Below are positions 11,700-24,734 of a stretch of DNA of 64,000 bases, piece by piece; the stretch's first letter is position 1, and every line of letters starts with the position of its first letter. Source of the stretch: Tomocerus qinae (Eukaryota; Arthropoda; Collembola; Entomobryomorpha; Tomoceridae). Below the pieces are notes generated by a model. The model worked only from the letters and a program-made list of their open reading frames with translations. It made no database searches and was not told the origin of the DNA. The translations under genes and the position numbers were made by a program. The stretch is taken from contig CM034546.1 in NCBI GenBank assembly GCA_020055645.1, forward strand, positions 11,718,001 to 11,782,000, read 5' to 3'.

Positions 11700-11880
11700 A
11701 TTCAAAACGGCAGGAGAGGCAGAGGCCGTTTTAAATTTTAGATGAAGTAATATTCAAAACGGCAGGAGAGGCAGAGGCCGTTTTAAATTTTAGATGAAGT
11801 AATATTCAAAACGGCAGGAGAGGCAGAGGCCGTTTTAAATTTTAGATGAAGTAATATTCAAAACGGCAGGAGAGGCAGTA
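11700..11880 (+). repeat. 52-bp tandem repeat inside the LTR element, ~3.4 copies
   Basis: Each 52-bp unit starts ATTCAAAACGGCAGGAGAGG. The GGCAGGAGAGG core resembles the purine tract next to the 3' LTR (GGCAGGAGGA). A shorter repeat built on CACAATTGG follows at 11930-11980. Confidence 0.85.
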
Positions 11881-14800
11881 AGAGATATGTAAATGTAGTG
11901 AAGGTGACTCGGAGGGGCGATAGAAGACTCACAATTGGCTATGTAGAGTCACAATTGGTTATGGTAGACTCACAATTGGATATGGGCAGAAGTAAATTCT
12001 TTGATTTATATTTTAATTTCAATAAAGTAAAGCCCAAGTAAATTTTAATAGTAAATTCAAAATTTTAAGTTGTAGAAAAGATGGAATAGTTTGAAATTCT
12101 ATTTCACAGAGTAGAAGATGAATAATGCGTTATTCATAGTAAAAGTAGCTAAGAGTAGAAGCGAGAAGAAAATCTGAAGGGTGGACAACTAAAGGCAATA
12201 ATGCGGGCACACAGAGTAAACTGGTGTAGCAGCCTATTTTAACGTACAAGTAGAGATCCAACCCAAGTCCAACAGAGAAGAAACAGATTTTATAGTTTAC
12301 TGGAATGTAATAATTTAGCTACTAGGTAATGACTTTCAATCATTACGAGAAGGCACAAAGTTTCATTGAATTGAGGGTGCAAGTAGAGTAAAGTGCAAAA
12401 AGAAGAGTTCTGTATGAATTGAGACACGGACAAATAGCACACAAGTATTCAGAAGTTGAAAGAAGAAGAGTTCCAGCCCTACATACGAGTAATGACTTAC
12501 AATCATCACGAGTATACACCAGGTATCATTGAGTTGAGGGTGTAAGAAGAATATTACGATGCGACAAGTTCAATATGTTTAGATATGGACAAGTAGCATT
12601 CGGGTATTGGTATTGGACGAAGGTGCTAGAAGATCTGTAAAAGTAGTTATAGACAACTAGCACACGGGTAATGAAAACGGGCATGAGAGTGGAATTTCTT
12701 ATTGAATACATTTATGTTGTGATTGATGTGAAAATGGTGCTAAAAGATTTGTATCGTATTTACAGACAAATTGCACAGAAGTATGAATGTTGAGTATGCA
12801 GTGCTGAAAGTTCTGTTAAACACAGCGAATAGTACATTGAGTGAATGTAGAAGAGTATGAAACAATTATTCAAGCGTTTGTAGCTGAGGTTACAGACAAA
12901 GAATAATTTTAGATACTAAGGCATGCTATATTATAATATAATATTAAGTCACAGTTCCGACAAATGAAAATGCGGTCGTGACAATATAGTTATGGTAATA
13001 AGTTATGGTAATTAAGTATATTCGTCTGTTGAACTATGAAGAGTATTAGCATAAAATGAGTAATGCCTAAGTTAAGATAAAAATAATAAAAGTCATTGAA
13101 TTGGCTAGTGTACGAGTACACTTAATGATAACTATTAAGATATGGTAGTTACAATTGAAGAATAGGCATAGTATGAGCGTATGGTTAGATGGAATGGAAA
13201 GAAAGAATAAGTTAAAGAACTGTTGAAAAGAAAGAATATGACTTTGAAAGAAAAAGATAAGAAAATGAGAGTGTAGGTGAATACACTCGAATAGTCTACG
13301 GACATTGGATAGTTGAGAGTCGAAAGATAATGAGCGTAATTATGTATTGTGTTTGAATTTTGTTTAAATATTATTTAAATCACTATACAGATACATAAGG
13401 CTTATGAATTAAGAGTTGAATAGATCAGTCAAAAATTTTGGGAAGGCAGAATATTCAAGCGTTATTACAAAGCAACATCGTAAAACAATCTCTTCATGCA
13501 TCTTAGGAACTGATCACTCTTAGCATGTGTGTATTATAGATATCCAAAAGTACGACGTAATTATTCTTGATACTGCACAGAGAGAAATTTAGACAATGGG
13601 AAATGTAAAATACTTACTTTAAAATGGCTAATGCTAAACCAACAAGCATAACTAAGATTGAATAAATTAGTAAAATAACTAGCAGAGCACTGAACTACAT
13701 AAAAGCGAGCGATTACAATTTTAACGCTAACTTCAGTTTGAAAAATTCATTTAATTAACGTTTATTTAAGGTATCGAATACCATTTCAGTTAAAATCAAG
13801 TAACTTTAGGAAAAGTCAAAGTACGGAGATTAAGAGACATTAACATAGAAAATACAGACAGAGATATTGTTAAACAAGTATAAAATGCCATAAGCATTAT
13901 TTTAATTAGTTAAAGTAATAGTAACGTTGCATTACTGCTACAGCACTAAAAAGACGCCACTTTTCGTCGTGATAACAAGATAGCTTAACTAATTCATAAC
14001 TATACAGCTTATATGATATGTTTTTCAATTTGCGGGAATGTTGGATATTAGAGTGTTCAATTATTCATGTGACTATAATCAGCAATCAACATTAATTACT
14101 ATTAGAATATGGAAAAATACATAACAAATTAAGCACAAATAGTCAATTTAATTTACATAATACCACGACAAAATTATTTCTTATATGTTTAAACAGGGAG
14201 GATATAAATTTAAAAATAGAGTATGTAAAGATAAAGAAAAGTTAAGATAAATATTTTAAGATTTGCTTAAAAGCTTTAGTTTACTGATGATTACTCCTTA
14301 TAGATAACATAAAACTTTACTCATGGGCATTATATGGAATTAATGTCTAGTGATACAAGTGCGCCACCACAACTGAGGTAATGGTAAAGTCCAAGTGGAG
14401 AGCTATGATCACGATTGAGTAGAAGCTGCTATATTTAAGAAGCTACGGATAGAGATTCGGTTTACCAGAAATGGTATAGTCCATAAGGATCGCACTACTC
14501 AAAGGTCAGAAATATGACTATACCAAGGAATCGGACTACGTCAAAACTAAAAGCGTACTAGTATAAAATGCAAAATCGCACTATTCCAAAAATCGCACTA
14601 CACCAAAAATCGCACAATTAGACGCAAGTACGACAGATGCCTAGAGGATATAGAGGGGGTATACCACGGCTATACTTAATACTATACAATTAAAATATTC
14701 AAGATAGAGCGATATGAAAGAATACTACGGCGATATACAAGACTATACTCTGGCGATATGCAAGACTATACTATGGCGATGCGCAAGACTATGACGACTA

Positions 14801-16060
14801 TTAAGAGACTATACACCCACAACAACACTATATCATATTATTCATATTCGGTATATACTGCAAAGTAACAACATGTGATGTATAGAGGAAGCAAGGACAT
14901 GAGAAATACCTCCAGGATCATTACCAGCCAAACAAGACAAGGACAGGCACAGCGGTAGCCAAGAATGCTATGACGAGTGGTTCGAAATACTCTGATTTTG
15001 CATTCAAGACGTATATGGTATAAGAAGATAAGCTTGATGTTACCGATTGATGGGCAATACGTCATTACTGATGCCAATTATTCTCAAGTAATGAGGTCAA
15101 CCTTCAACTGGAGGAAGCAAAAGATTGTCTGCGGACGGATCTGAGTTGGACAAATACAGGGATTAATGTTTCGGTTGCGATCGACAACAATTTAATTCTT
15201 AATCACACATTATTAAAAATAAAGTATTAATATCAATATTTTATCTAGACAAAGAAATAGAGGCAATATAGCAGATACCACTCTACGACTACAGCGTATG
15301 CAGAGACACGACGACTTCACGTATCGGGCTTGTTGCTGGAATCTCAATCGAATTGGCGGGACAGATGGTGATCACGTAAAGGAGCGCGGTTTTCAGCTTC
15401 CTGGTGCTACAGAATCATTCACGTAAAGACCATTACCACCATTGACCTGACCACATTGACCGTTTCGGAATAACTTCTTCGACTTCTCGGGAATGAGGGA
15501 ACGTCTTAATTGGAGATTATTCAAGTTGACATTGACTACCTACATCATGGGAAATTATTGGCACTACTAGTACCATCTGACAGAAACAGCGGGTACAGTA
15601 GACTTCACTTCACTACTTCGGGAAATTTCGACTTTGGGACACTTTCTTCGGGACTACACTATCTACAGTGTTTCACAGTGTCATCTTCAATCTACAGGAA
15701 ATTTCTTCAATCGTGACTACAGTTATGTAATTTACAATAAATACTACTTAGAGTTATAATAATGACTAGAATTATCATGGTAAAAATTTAATTTAATTAT
15801 GTATACAGTTATTTAAGTTGATATATATTTGGAAAAGCATTACAAAATTATTATGGTTATATCAATATAGTATTTAGTGTTAGCATAGCAAGAGGATAAT
15901 GATATTTGTAAGGGCATGAAATTGTAAAGCATTTAATTATTCTATAAAAATTTTAATGATCATGATATATTGTACATGTATGAATTTATGTTTATAATGT
16001 TGGTGATCCTTTTTTCTTTAACCCTTCACCCGCAACCCTTTATTTACCACGGCAGGAGGA

Positions 16061-16433
16061 TGTAAGGCCTGTGCACACACACACGATCCACAGCCCTTAC
16101 CACCCACTTCCAAACCATCCTAATCACACATTCTATATTATTCCACACATCCTCCTCGGACAATCAGTCTCTCTTCTACCTCCGAGTCCACTACAAGTTC
16201 CTCTCCTATTATTTCCTCTCACCATTCGATCTCTCCCAACTACGATACGAATACAATAAATATCTATCCTCGCTAACAAACCACTCGTATCCCAGAGTTA
16301 ACTTCAGTCATTTGGCATTTACCTTCACATCTCTCCCACAATCGAGCTAATAGAATACACATAAGCAAGTAGAGTGAACCAGGTCGGGTCTACTTGCCTT
16401 GGATCTTCCGATTCTTGGAAGTCTGACCTCACA
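16061..16433 (+). repeat. 3' long terminal repeat
   Basis: 373 bp, TG...CA, near-identical to 10669-11041, preceded directly by GGCAGGAGGA and followed by the AACG target duplication. Confidence 0.9.
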
Positions 16434-16437
16434 AACG

Positions 16438-17434
16438 TAACACTGTGGCCGGACCTATAGAGACTATAGAGCGAAGCAGTAGTAAAATTACTATACTTTG
16501 GCCAATTTGCTACTGCTTCGCTACAATTTTGGTATCCTGTACTACCTTAACTCTGAGGCACTATATCTCCCAATGCAGGCTTGTCCTATTTCTAAATTCA
16601 ATTAAAATGGATGCACCCAAGCAATGAATCCAGTAGGGGGGGGCGCTGCGCCCCTCCTAAATCTGAGAAATGAGAGGATTTTTACCAAAAAAGTCCAAAA
16701 ATTGAAAAACAATTTTCGCTTGGACACTATTTTTGGTTCCTTCCATTCCACCCTTGACCAAATTTCTGGATACGTGCCTGGATGCACCTTTATGCTATTC
16801 GCGTTATAAAAATATAAAATGACCTATATCGATCCCTTTTTGGAGGATATAATATCGTTTCACCAGCATTGCAAATTACCAAGGTAAGCTTGTTCTACCA
16901 GACCTACAAGACTATGAAACATTTAAATCAGAAAACATTTGTTGAGTGCATTAAATTTAAATCTCCACTCTTATGCAAAAAATAATTATGAAATTACAAA
17001 ATTGATTAAGTAATACAAAATTACGTTAATTTGTACTTTCAGACTACACAGAACAAAAAAGTTCTACTTTGCATGATAATTAGTTCAATTTAAATGTTTT
17101 TATCTGTAACTAGTGAACCCAGCTAAGGGGGGAACCTAGCATTCAAGGGCATTTCTACAGATCACCCATCACAGTAACAAAATAATTCCAAACAATCAAT
17201 GCTAAAAGTATCGATGGAGCAGAACTAATTTGGATTAGAAGTTATTAAATGCTAATTGATACACACATTATGATGATTACAAAATGTCCCCTTTCGTTAA
17301 TCATTTCCGTTCAATCACCAATAATCAATTTTTATGTAAATGTCTATTATTGTTTTGATTTATTTTATCAAACAACTCATTTCGGTGGTTTAGAGGAAGT
17401 GAGCGTGCGCATTTTGGTTTTAAGGAACCTACAT
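16438..17434. other. Intergenic DNA with small hairpins
   Basis: No gene seen. A 13-bp perfect inverted repeat (AGCGAAGCAGTAG at 16470-16482, CTACTGCTTCGCT at 16510-16522) and a G-run followed by GCGCTGCGC at 16636-16652 are the only structures noted. B-family IR sequence is not found here, so the missing 3' part of B1 is not displaced into this stretch. Confidence 0.5.
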
Positions 17435-17760
17435 AGAATAGAATAGTGGTTTTATTTTTATATTCTCTGCGGGCCAAGCCAATATTTCATTACATAATTA
17501 TTAATGTTAATTGTTAACTAATGTATTATATAATATGATTCTATCAAGTGCTAATTTTATGAACTCAATGATATTTTTAATACTATTGACATTATTTGAA
17601 TCTAAAAGTTTGAACATCGCAATTTCATCAATATTGGTTAATACTTTAAAACTATTTCTACTATGTATACTACATTCACATAACAAGTGGAATAGGCTAT
17701 TTGGTTTTTTCAGATTACAAAACGAGCAGTTAACATTATAACAACATAACATACTTGATT
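17435..17760 (-). mobile_element. 3' end of a LINE (5'-truncated)
   Basis: On the minus strand the open frame ends with a cysteine/histidine cluster (CSFCNLKKPNSLFHLLCEC) followed by a helical tail, the pattern of the extreme C-terminus of Jockey/CR1-type non-LTR reverse transcriptase proteins. The 3' untranslated part ends in a short tail repeat (TATTCTATTCTATG) at about 17435-17450. Upstream on the minus strand it runs directly into the GC-rich minisatellite at 17765-18060, so only ~330 bp of LINE remains. Confidence 0.6.
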
Positions 17761-17764
17761 TCTT

Positions 17765-18060
17765 TCTCGGCGGTAAGTATGTGTGCGGCTGCACAAATAG
17801 CAGGAACGGCAGCGGTGACGACGGGAACGACTCGTAGCGCGGCAACACGGGCGGCGACTTCGGTGAACAGGTACTGGACGTCAGATAAACTTGTGCGGCG
17901 GCAACACTGGCGGCGGCACTTTGCGCGGCAACACAGGCGGCGACTTCAATTGGGCGGCGGCAACACGGCGGCGGCACCTTGCACGGTAACACAGGCGGTG
18001 ACTTCTTGTGGACGTCGGTACGGATGGGCGGCGGCAACACGGGCGGCGGCTCCAAAAAAA
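17765..18060. repeat. GC-rich degenerate minisatellite
   Basis: Repeats of GGCGGCAACACGGGCGGCG with variable spacers, strongly GC-rich against a very AT-rich background. Both strands are open through much of it because of the repeat, giving low-complexity proline/alanine frames that I do not regard as a gene. Confidence 0.75.
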
Positions 18061-18665
18061 TACGAGTGTGAGTTGGGCTGCTTTTTACTAATGGATCACT
18101 GTAACTTGTCTGAGTAACACTCACACTGACAATACAACAGGTTTACGGCTTAAACCTCACTTGGTCCTTATCACTTACAAATTGTTCTCACTTTAAAACT
18201 GGGTAGTCCTTCCAATGTGTTAATGCTAATGGAATCTATGTTCTGAAACGGCTGTTTCAGTTCTCCTCGATTTTCCTTAATTTTCCCCTTGCTGTGGCAA
18301 TAATAAACATCCAGAAAACGAAAAATTTTCTCTGATTTTATTATTTCAGAGCATCAAAGCTGATAACGTATTAGAAGTGGGTACTAATCGAGGAGAATAA
18401 TAATTGAGCTCTTCATATTGTCCTTATACAGATCAAACAGAGACTGATTTATTTGGTTCAAGTGTACAGTATTTATACAAAAACATAATGCGGTCAATAC
18501 CGCTCATTACATCCAATAATCATAAATGGTTGACAAATAGGTCTAAATAAAGAATGTGTAAGTGTTAAGAATGTGGTCGTGCATTCCAGCGGCGTCCGGT
18601 ATGCCTAAGGTTACATTACTAATAGTATTTATTACTTCTTGTGTGATGAAACTCTAAGTTGACAC
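18061..18665. other. Unassigned DNA between the GC-rich repeat and B1
   Basis: No gene seen. The homology of B1 to B2 ends near 18700, so this stretch, including the junction, is probably part of whatever inserted into or deleted the rest of B1. I could not define its ends. Confidence 0.4.
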
Positions 18666-19355
18666 TTACAGCAAAGGTTTATTGCTATAACAAGTCACGC
18701 CTTTGTTTATTGAAGGATAGAAAGACTCTTTGCATATTGACAATCGTTTAGGCTGCTCAACAGGAAATCCCGAATTAGCCACTCCAATCTGGATTCCATG
18801 CATATGTCCATTTAATGAGTACCAAACACTTTTCCAATCCTCACTTTCGATTTCTTTGTCTGCAACGAATATTTTTTGTTGGTACAAATGACCAGTTAAG
18901 ATCGACTGATGAGTGGAATTATTGATTACTAATAAAAATAGTTGACCAGACAACTCAAATCTAAGGTTTAATTGCCATTTTTGAAAATTTTCAACTTTGC
19001 CAATTTCGTAGACGATTATAAATACAGAAGAGGGACGATTGACTTCCTCGCCGAAAAATTTACTTAGCTTTGAAGACGATCTGGGCTCCATTAGGACATT
19101 CACATTGCATAAATATTTTGAAAACTCACTTGGATATTTTCGTGCAATTTTTTTGTGGAAATTTGAATCAACCACCGTCCATGGTTGTAAATTTTGATTA
19201 GATAACAAAAATTCGGTAACCCAGACAGAAGGATATGTGACCAAATTGAAATCACAATTTTTGTAAAACGACAAATTCCGAAGGCAGTTGGAAATATTAA
19301 ATATTTTAAATACCAGTATCAACGCAAATAATTTATACGACATTTTGCTAAGCAT
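18666..19355 (-). pseudogene. Divergent ionotropic receptor, family B copy 1 (B1), 5' part only
   Basis: The ATG at 19355 opens a frame of 229 codons with a signal peptide and an extracellular region closely matching the first ~218 residues of B2 at 37139 (shared CLRNLSFYKNCDFNLVT, NQNLQPWTVV and YSLNGHMHGIQIGVANS). Agreement stops after SINKG, where B2 continues toward its channel region; B1 instead runs into foreign sequence and a stop. No TM1, pore, TM2 or TM3 remains. It is therefore a truncated gene copy. It lies 3' of A2 just as B2 lies 3' of A3. A secreted ligand-binding-domain-only product is conceivable but not supported by anything else. Confidence 0.75.
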
Positions 19356-21433
19356 TTTTGATAGTATTCAGTTCCAACGCAAATAGGAGTAGAATGCAAA
19401 CTTCGTGCAGTAAATCTTTTTAGAGCCGGTTTAAACAAGACCTATCTAGTTTATGCATTGACTATTGTTCAATTTTCAAAAGCGAGACATTCAAAATAAA
19501 CTTACGAACAGACAAACACAATAACAGGAGCTACTTAGTGACATTTATGTTGTATTGTATTCTTTTTTGATCAAGGTTTAATTTATTTCACTTATTCTTT
19601 TTCCTGTGGTTAATACTGGAAAGCTAGCCTTTGCCAGAATTTAACCCGACTTTACTTTTCGTATGTCATGAATATGTCCAAATTTATAAAAGGGATATCT
19701 AGTTCCAATAAAATTTTTGACATGCTGCACAAATTTGGGAAATCCTGTCAATTGCTGTGTTTATTGGCTGTGAATTTTGATTGGGAGGCAAATATTTGGA
19801 CATCTGGATAGAATTATGGCAATATTTGTGACATTTTGAATGCAGTTGGCAGTATTGAGAAAACTAAAAATCAACACTGACTAACATGATTTAACGAACA
19901 TTTTAAAAAATATTTTTCTAAAGCATAAATCCCATACATACAAAAATGTATGGGACTTTGGATTTTGATTTTTATTGCATGGAAAACAAAAAAGCATAGA
20001 AAACTAATGTCGCCAATTCCATAAGCAGCTCAAGTATATACAAGTTACTAGTTTTTGCATAGTTTTCAATTGCTTAATCCTAACAATACTTATAATTATA
20101 AACCACCAGACCACCCCAAAAAACAACCAAAAAATAAATTTTAAATATTTATCTGTAAACAAGGTTTCGAATGGGAAATACCGCTAACGAGAAGTTTTTT
20201 ACTTTCCACCAGGAAATGTGGGCATAAAAATGGAATGGGAAGAGTGGGAAATTGTCACTAGGAAATTGGTTAGGGAGTTTGGGGGGTTTGGAATTGGCAA
20301 CATACGAACCTCTATCTGTAATGATGCAATTTTTTGAATGTTTTAAAAAAGTACTGCGTATTTATCATTATAACTTGTGTTTGTAATTATTCCGAATGAT
20401 GTAACCTGTAATTTTTTACAATTATTGCAAACGGTGTTATTAGGGATTTTCAATTCCATCAAATAAAATGTGCGCAAAAAGTTACAGCCCTAATTTTCCT
20501 TAAACAATATTTTCAAAGTAATCGCTTTGCTCCATAACCATTATCGTCATTGGTTTTTTGACAAAGCTTCCAAACTTTTACTCTTAAATCATGGTATTTA
20601 TAGAATGGTGTACAAATGTAGTAATGTACAAAAGAATTATCATGTTGGTAATCCTAAGGTGCTTGTTAATAGTATAGCACATGGCATGTATACTTTTCCC
20701 CCATTTAATTTGCATGATTAAAGAGTAGTTGAATATTATAACGAAAACAATTATGTGTGCAGGGTTTTCTTTATTGTATTTCTTTGACGTCATGAGCTTA
20801 TAAAATTCGGAAAACTAAAATTCTTTGAATTCTATTACACAGTTATCATGACAGAGTAATAAACATTATGATACTGAGATTAAATTATGTAAGGCAGATG
20901 TAGGTCGAATAATGTGTCATCTTTTTACGGTTAATCATCGTTAAGAAAAGATCATAACATTTTAATCTTACTTAACTGGTATTATAAGCAAGTAATATAA
21001 AAGTGGTCTCTGCTCTACTCTGCCACTATTTGCTAGGTTCTACTCTTTTTCTTATAATTGTATGCACTAATAAATGTGTGTGATTGTGAGAGACGAATTA
21101 TGAGAGAGAATTCTATATTATGTTATTTTATAGTTTTATGTAATGATGCTTCTGTCTTTTTGTCTCTTCATTTTACCGCTTATCCCACACAACACAATGT
21201 GTTTTCTCTTCCCTAGAGGGTCACAGAATAACAAATTGAGCCCCAAAACAGATTCCTACCTCGTTCTGTTCCCTGATTTGCATATAGCCTCTGATTCCTC
21301 CTTTACTAAACGGCTATCCGAATATCTGATACACTTTAGTGGAGTAAAACAAATTTTGGTGATTCTTTCCGAATAATTGGAGCTAAGTGGTATGTCAGAA
21401 GGTACTCCGGAGTTAGCGTTCCCCTCTGACAAA
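19356..21433. repeat. Duplicated spacer between B1 and A2
   Basis: Non-coding. Segments match the B2-A3 spacer, for example GAATATTATAACGAAAACAA at 20729 and 38527, and the stretch around TTGCAAACGGTGTTATTAGG at 20426 against 38227. This shared spacer shows that A and B duplicated together. No other gene is seen. Confidence 0.6.
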
Positions 21434-22279
21434 CAAGGGCGTATCTAGAAATTGGGTCTAGAGGGTGCTAATTTCTAAAAATGAGTGCTGCATAAATCAA
21501 ACAAATTAGACCGCCACAGTATATTGGTGTTCAGTACTTATTTAGTACTCATTTCTTGTTATAATTACCCAATCTCTCCAGCTGTCAATCAAACCACTTA
21601 ATCTACATATAAATTGGATATTACTTATTACTGTATATAGGTACTTAAGTTGTTCCTTGTTTACCTCTGATTTAGAAACAAGATGTTGTAAACAACTTAT
21701 CTGTATCAACTACTTTCTAAACTACCTATACCTATTACTGACCTCTTATCTTACGATATATAAGCAGACCGAAATCTCAGTCCGAGGGGCAGTCAAAAAG
21801 TAACAAAGGAAGAGATAGCCAAGTAAAGGCTACTCCATCACAGAGAAAATGGACAATTATTCTTCTCTCATCCTGTCTCACTCTACTCTTCGATTCTGGT
21901 GTGAGATCACCGTAAACTATTATACACTCCCTCTACTCTAAAGAAATAAATTACTCTACTTTACGTTCGATCCGAACCAAATCCGAACCCTATTCATTGG
22001 CTTCGCTGAGCCGAAATAAAACAGCTAAACATTGGTAAAAAGAGGAAATTTTTGCGCAGAAAATTTTTATTCTTCCTTTTCGAAAAATCCCCTTTATATG
22101 GAGATTTAGTGGGGTTGGGGTTCAGTCGGATTCAGTACCCCTTCTAAATATGTGATTTATCTGTCAAAATTTAGTTTGTTGGTGCATTTTATTTTAGGTG
22201 CATTAACAAAAAACCTCATTTCATAAAAGTGACCCATTGCTACGTACATTTATTCCATTTTGTAACCATATATATGGTT

Positions 22280-24148
22280 ATATATATGGTTGAAACTTTT
22301 CTTCATCTGTAAAATTGTGGTTTCGATTGGTCCAATACACTTGATTTCTTTGATTAACAGTTCCATTGAGATTAAAATTGCACTCATTACTCCACACTAT
22401 ATTCGAATAATTCGAATTTTAAACAAGACGTGATAAGAAATATCGTTACAGAATTCAATCGGTTGATGAGGTCTCCTTTGTCTGGGATTACAAATAGTTC
22501 CTGGACTTTGGTAGGCCATTAAAAATGATGCAGACTTGTCTTTAATGCTTTTTCGACATTAAATCAAATCAAATCAGAGCTTTATTATCGAGTAACATAA
22601 GCCGAGGCTTTTCTCCAGGTACAGACATAAACAATAATTTGACTATAAGGAGCAAATAAAATAATTCCAGTCAATACAAGCAATTAAAGCGTAAACAATT
22701 ATCGTAACGATTTAATATACACAAGTTATTTACTTTTAAAAACAATAAGGTTGTCAAGTTTTTTTTAGTTCAATAGGTAAGGCATTCCACTTAGTGATTC
22801 CCCTCACTATGAAAGAGTCTTTCAATCGTATGTACATAATTACAACTTGGGAGTTTTAGATCACAACTCTGTCGTGTAATTTTGCTATTAGCAGGGAAAA
22901 AATATGGGAAACATTCAGATATGTATTCTCCGATTCTAATTGACATATTTCGGTTTATAAAATAGTCACAGAGAATTTTTAGTACATATTTTGGGGGATC
23001 AAACGCTTCAAATAGTTTTTTAATAAGATGGGCATAATTTGTACTGGGAAACGCTTTTTTAATATCATAAAAGGACACTCCGACAATGTTTTTATTACCT
23101 AAATTAGAGTAAATAATATTTGTCAAGTCGACAAGGGCATGAGTTGTAGAGAGACCCTTTTGAAATCCTTACTGGTTTTTTAATGTGAGTGATTTCCTGC
23201 ATAAGTGTATACTCGTGTAATTCAGTAGGTATAATTGACTCAAGAGTCTTCCCATGGAAAGGGATTATGGATATCAATCTATACGAACTAGGGTTTTTGC
23301 AATGGAGTAGCTATTGCATTTTTCCATTCACTTGGAAAATGACCTGACTGCAGACAGCAGTTAAATAATTTAGTGATTGGGGCAACTAAGGATGATAACA
23401 TTAACTTAATAATTTTACCTGGTAAACAGTTAGATCCAGGTGTTGAACTGACTTTAATTTTCATTAGTACTTTATGGACTTCCTCTTCACTAAATCTAAA
23501 AAAGTCTTAAGTTGAGAAAGTATTCCACAAACTCAACAGCTAACTAGTTTCATCTTTGTGACTCAGAGTGAATGTGTCAATAAAACATTTAGCTATATCA
23601 TTATTAGTTGACATAACAACATTGTCAACTGATAGCTCGCGCACAAGAGTAGAGCTAACATATTTATAAGACTATTGTATGTTACCCATAAATGGCTACT
23701 TTCCTCACTCTTGGATAATTGGGAATAAAAATAATTATTTTTAGCATTTCGTAAGATAGCAGTAGTTTTGTTTTTAAGTTATTAGTTAATACATAATAAT
23801 TATGTTTTGACATTTAATTTTATATACCTGCTTTTTAAATAATTTCTGTAATGAATCAGTTTTTTGATATGAACTGTAATCCAAGGTGCCGGCTTGGACT
23901 TAACACGACATTAAGCCAACTTATTCCTGAATAGTTACAAATGTCTCCGATGGAATGTCTTGGCTCACGGGGTACCGAAATTTCAATTCATACTTTATTT
24001 CCTTCTGCGAGGACATAATTGGGCGGCCAGCTTGACGTTGGTCATCTACTGCGTTTCCAGTTTCTTCAAACTTTTTAACTACACTTGTAGTAATAGCCTG
24101 ATATGGGGGTAATATGGTCGAAAATCGTTTCTTGACAAAATGTATCAC
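22280..24148 (-). pseudogene. Tc/mariner-like transposase relic, split by a LINE
   Basis: The N-terminal piece (24148-23915) carries a helix-turn-helix of the DUF4817 type (VVKKFEETGNAVDDQRQAGR). The later piece (about 22550-22280) reads NIVWSNECNFNLNG then VNQRNQVYW, which corresponds to the first catalytic segment of DDE transposases (usually WSDEA.F.LNG); here the catalytic Asp is Asn. Several other stops and shifts lie between, so it is long dead. The two pieces are separated by the LINE at 22563-23905, whose 9-bp duplication (CGACATTAA) shows it entered later. Confidence 0.6.
22563..23905 (-). mobile_element. 5'-truncated LINE with reverse transcriptase fragment
   Basis: The direct repeat CGACATTAA (22554-22562 and 23906-23914) bounds the insertion. 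On the minus strand an RT block around 23126-22900 contains FYDIKKAF (first catalytic Asp motif) and the following helix region, then breaks down. The 3' end has AATAAAGC and a short tail of repeated GATTT. Stops and shifts throughout show it is inactive. Family: Jockey/CR1/I-like by pattern only. Confidence 0.7.
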
Positions 24149-24624
24149 TTCTAGGTAGTTTTACACATGAAATACTCTTTATAACTTACAAAAGTTAATA
24201 AATGTCGAGTATCTGTTCCCTACTGTTTCCTATGTATAATTTAAATTTTAGTTCAACATTATTTTTTGGCTATTAATTACTTTCAAATAATTACTTGTCA
24301 TATACCAATCTTTAAGTTAGTTAAGCCTCTTTCCAATGGTAGTACTCACATTATTCAATCTGGTCTAGTTTTTGAGTTATTAGCCAACAAACGTATATAA
24401 GAACTTACTGGTATACTTGTATATAAACTATAAACTATAAACTAATATTTTTCAATAGAATACAGACACTACTCAAGCTTTTGTCGGATTGTGTCAGTCG
24501 TCAATCGTCCCCTTTCGGTAAAAATAACCCTTTTTCCTTCGCTTCCTACTATAGGGCAGCTTGGTGCAACAATGTGCATATGTAAGACAATCTCAAATGC
24601 TAAGGTTCACTGTAGGAAAAAAAG

Positions 24625-24734
24625 AATTCGAAAATGCTCAAATCGATTACAGATTAAAAATGCTCAAACAAATTCGAAAATGCTCAAATCGATTACAGAT
24701 TAAAAATGCTCAAACAAATTCGAAAATGCTCAAA
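24625..24734. repeat. 46-bp tandem repeat, ~2.4 copies
   Basis: The unit starts AATTCGAAAATGCTCAAATC and is repeated head to tail inside the subterminal region of the hAT-like element, a usual place for transposase-binding repeats. Confidence 0.8.

Larger units (their letters stand above)
10669..16433 (+). mobile_element. Non-autonomous LTR retrotransposon (LARD-like), structurally complete, non-coding
   Basis: Two 373-bp direct repeats (10669-11041 and 16061-16433), each starting TG and ending CA, enclose about 5.0 kb. A 4-bp target duplication AACG flanks the element (10665-10668 and 16434-16437). A likely primer-binding site follows the 5' LTR (TTTGTTGCCGAAACCC) and a purine-rich tract (GGCAGGAGGA) abuts the 3' LTR. 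The interior has no open frame that looks like gag or pol on either strand, so the element depends on another one for movement. The LTR pair appears to differ at only about two positions, so insertion is recent. The purine-rich interior carries tandem repeats (11700-11880). Superfamily cannot be assigned without coding sequence. Confidence 0.85.

Noticed and set aside
14838-15077. 79-codon frame inside the LTR element
   Set aside because: No gag, pol or other motif; length expected by chance.
17507-18124. 205-codon proline-rich frame on the minus strand as one gene
   Set aside because: Its two halves have different origins: GC-rich minisatellite and LINE 3' end. It is a chance fusion.
20527-20721. 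64-codon frame in the B1-A2 spacer
   Set aside because: The aligned region 3' of A3 (38269-38517) does not keep it in frame; likely chance.
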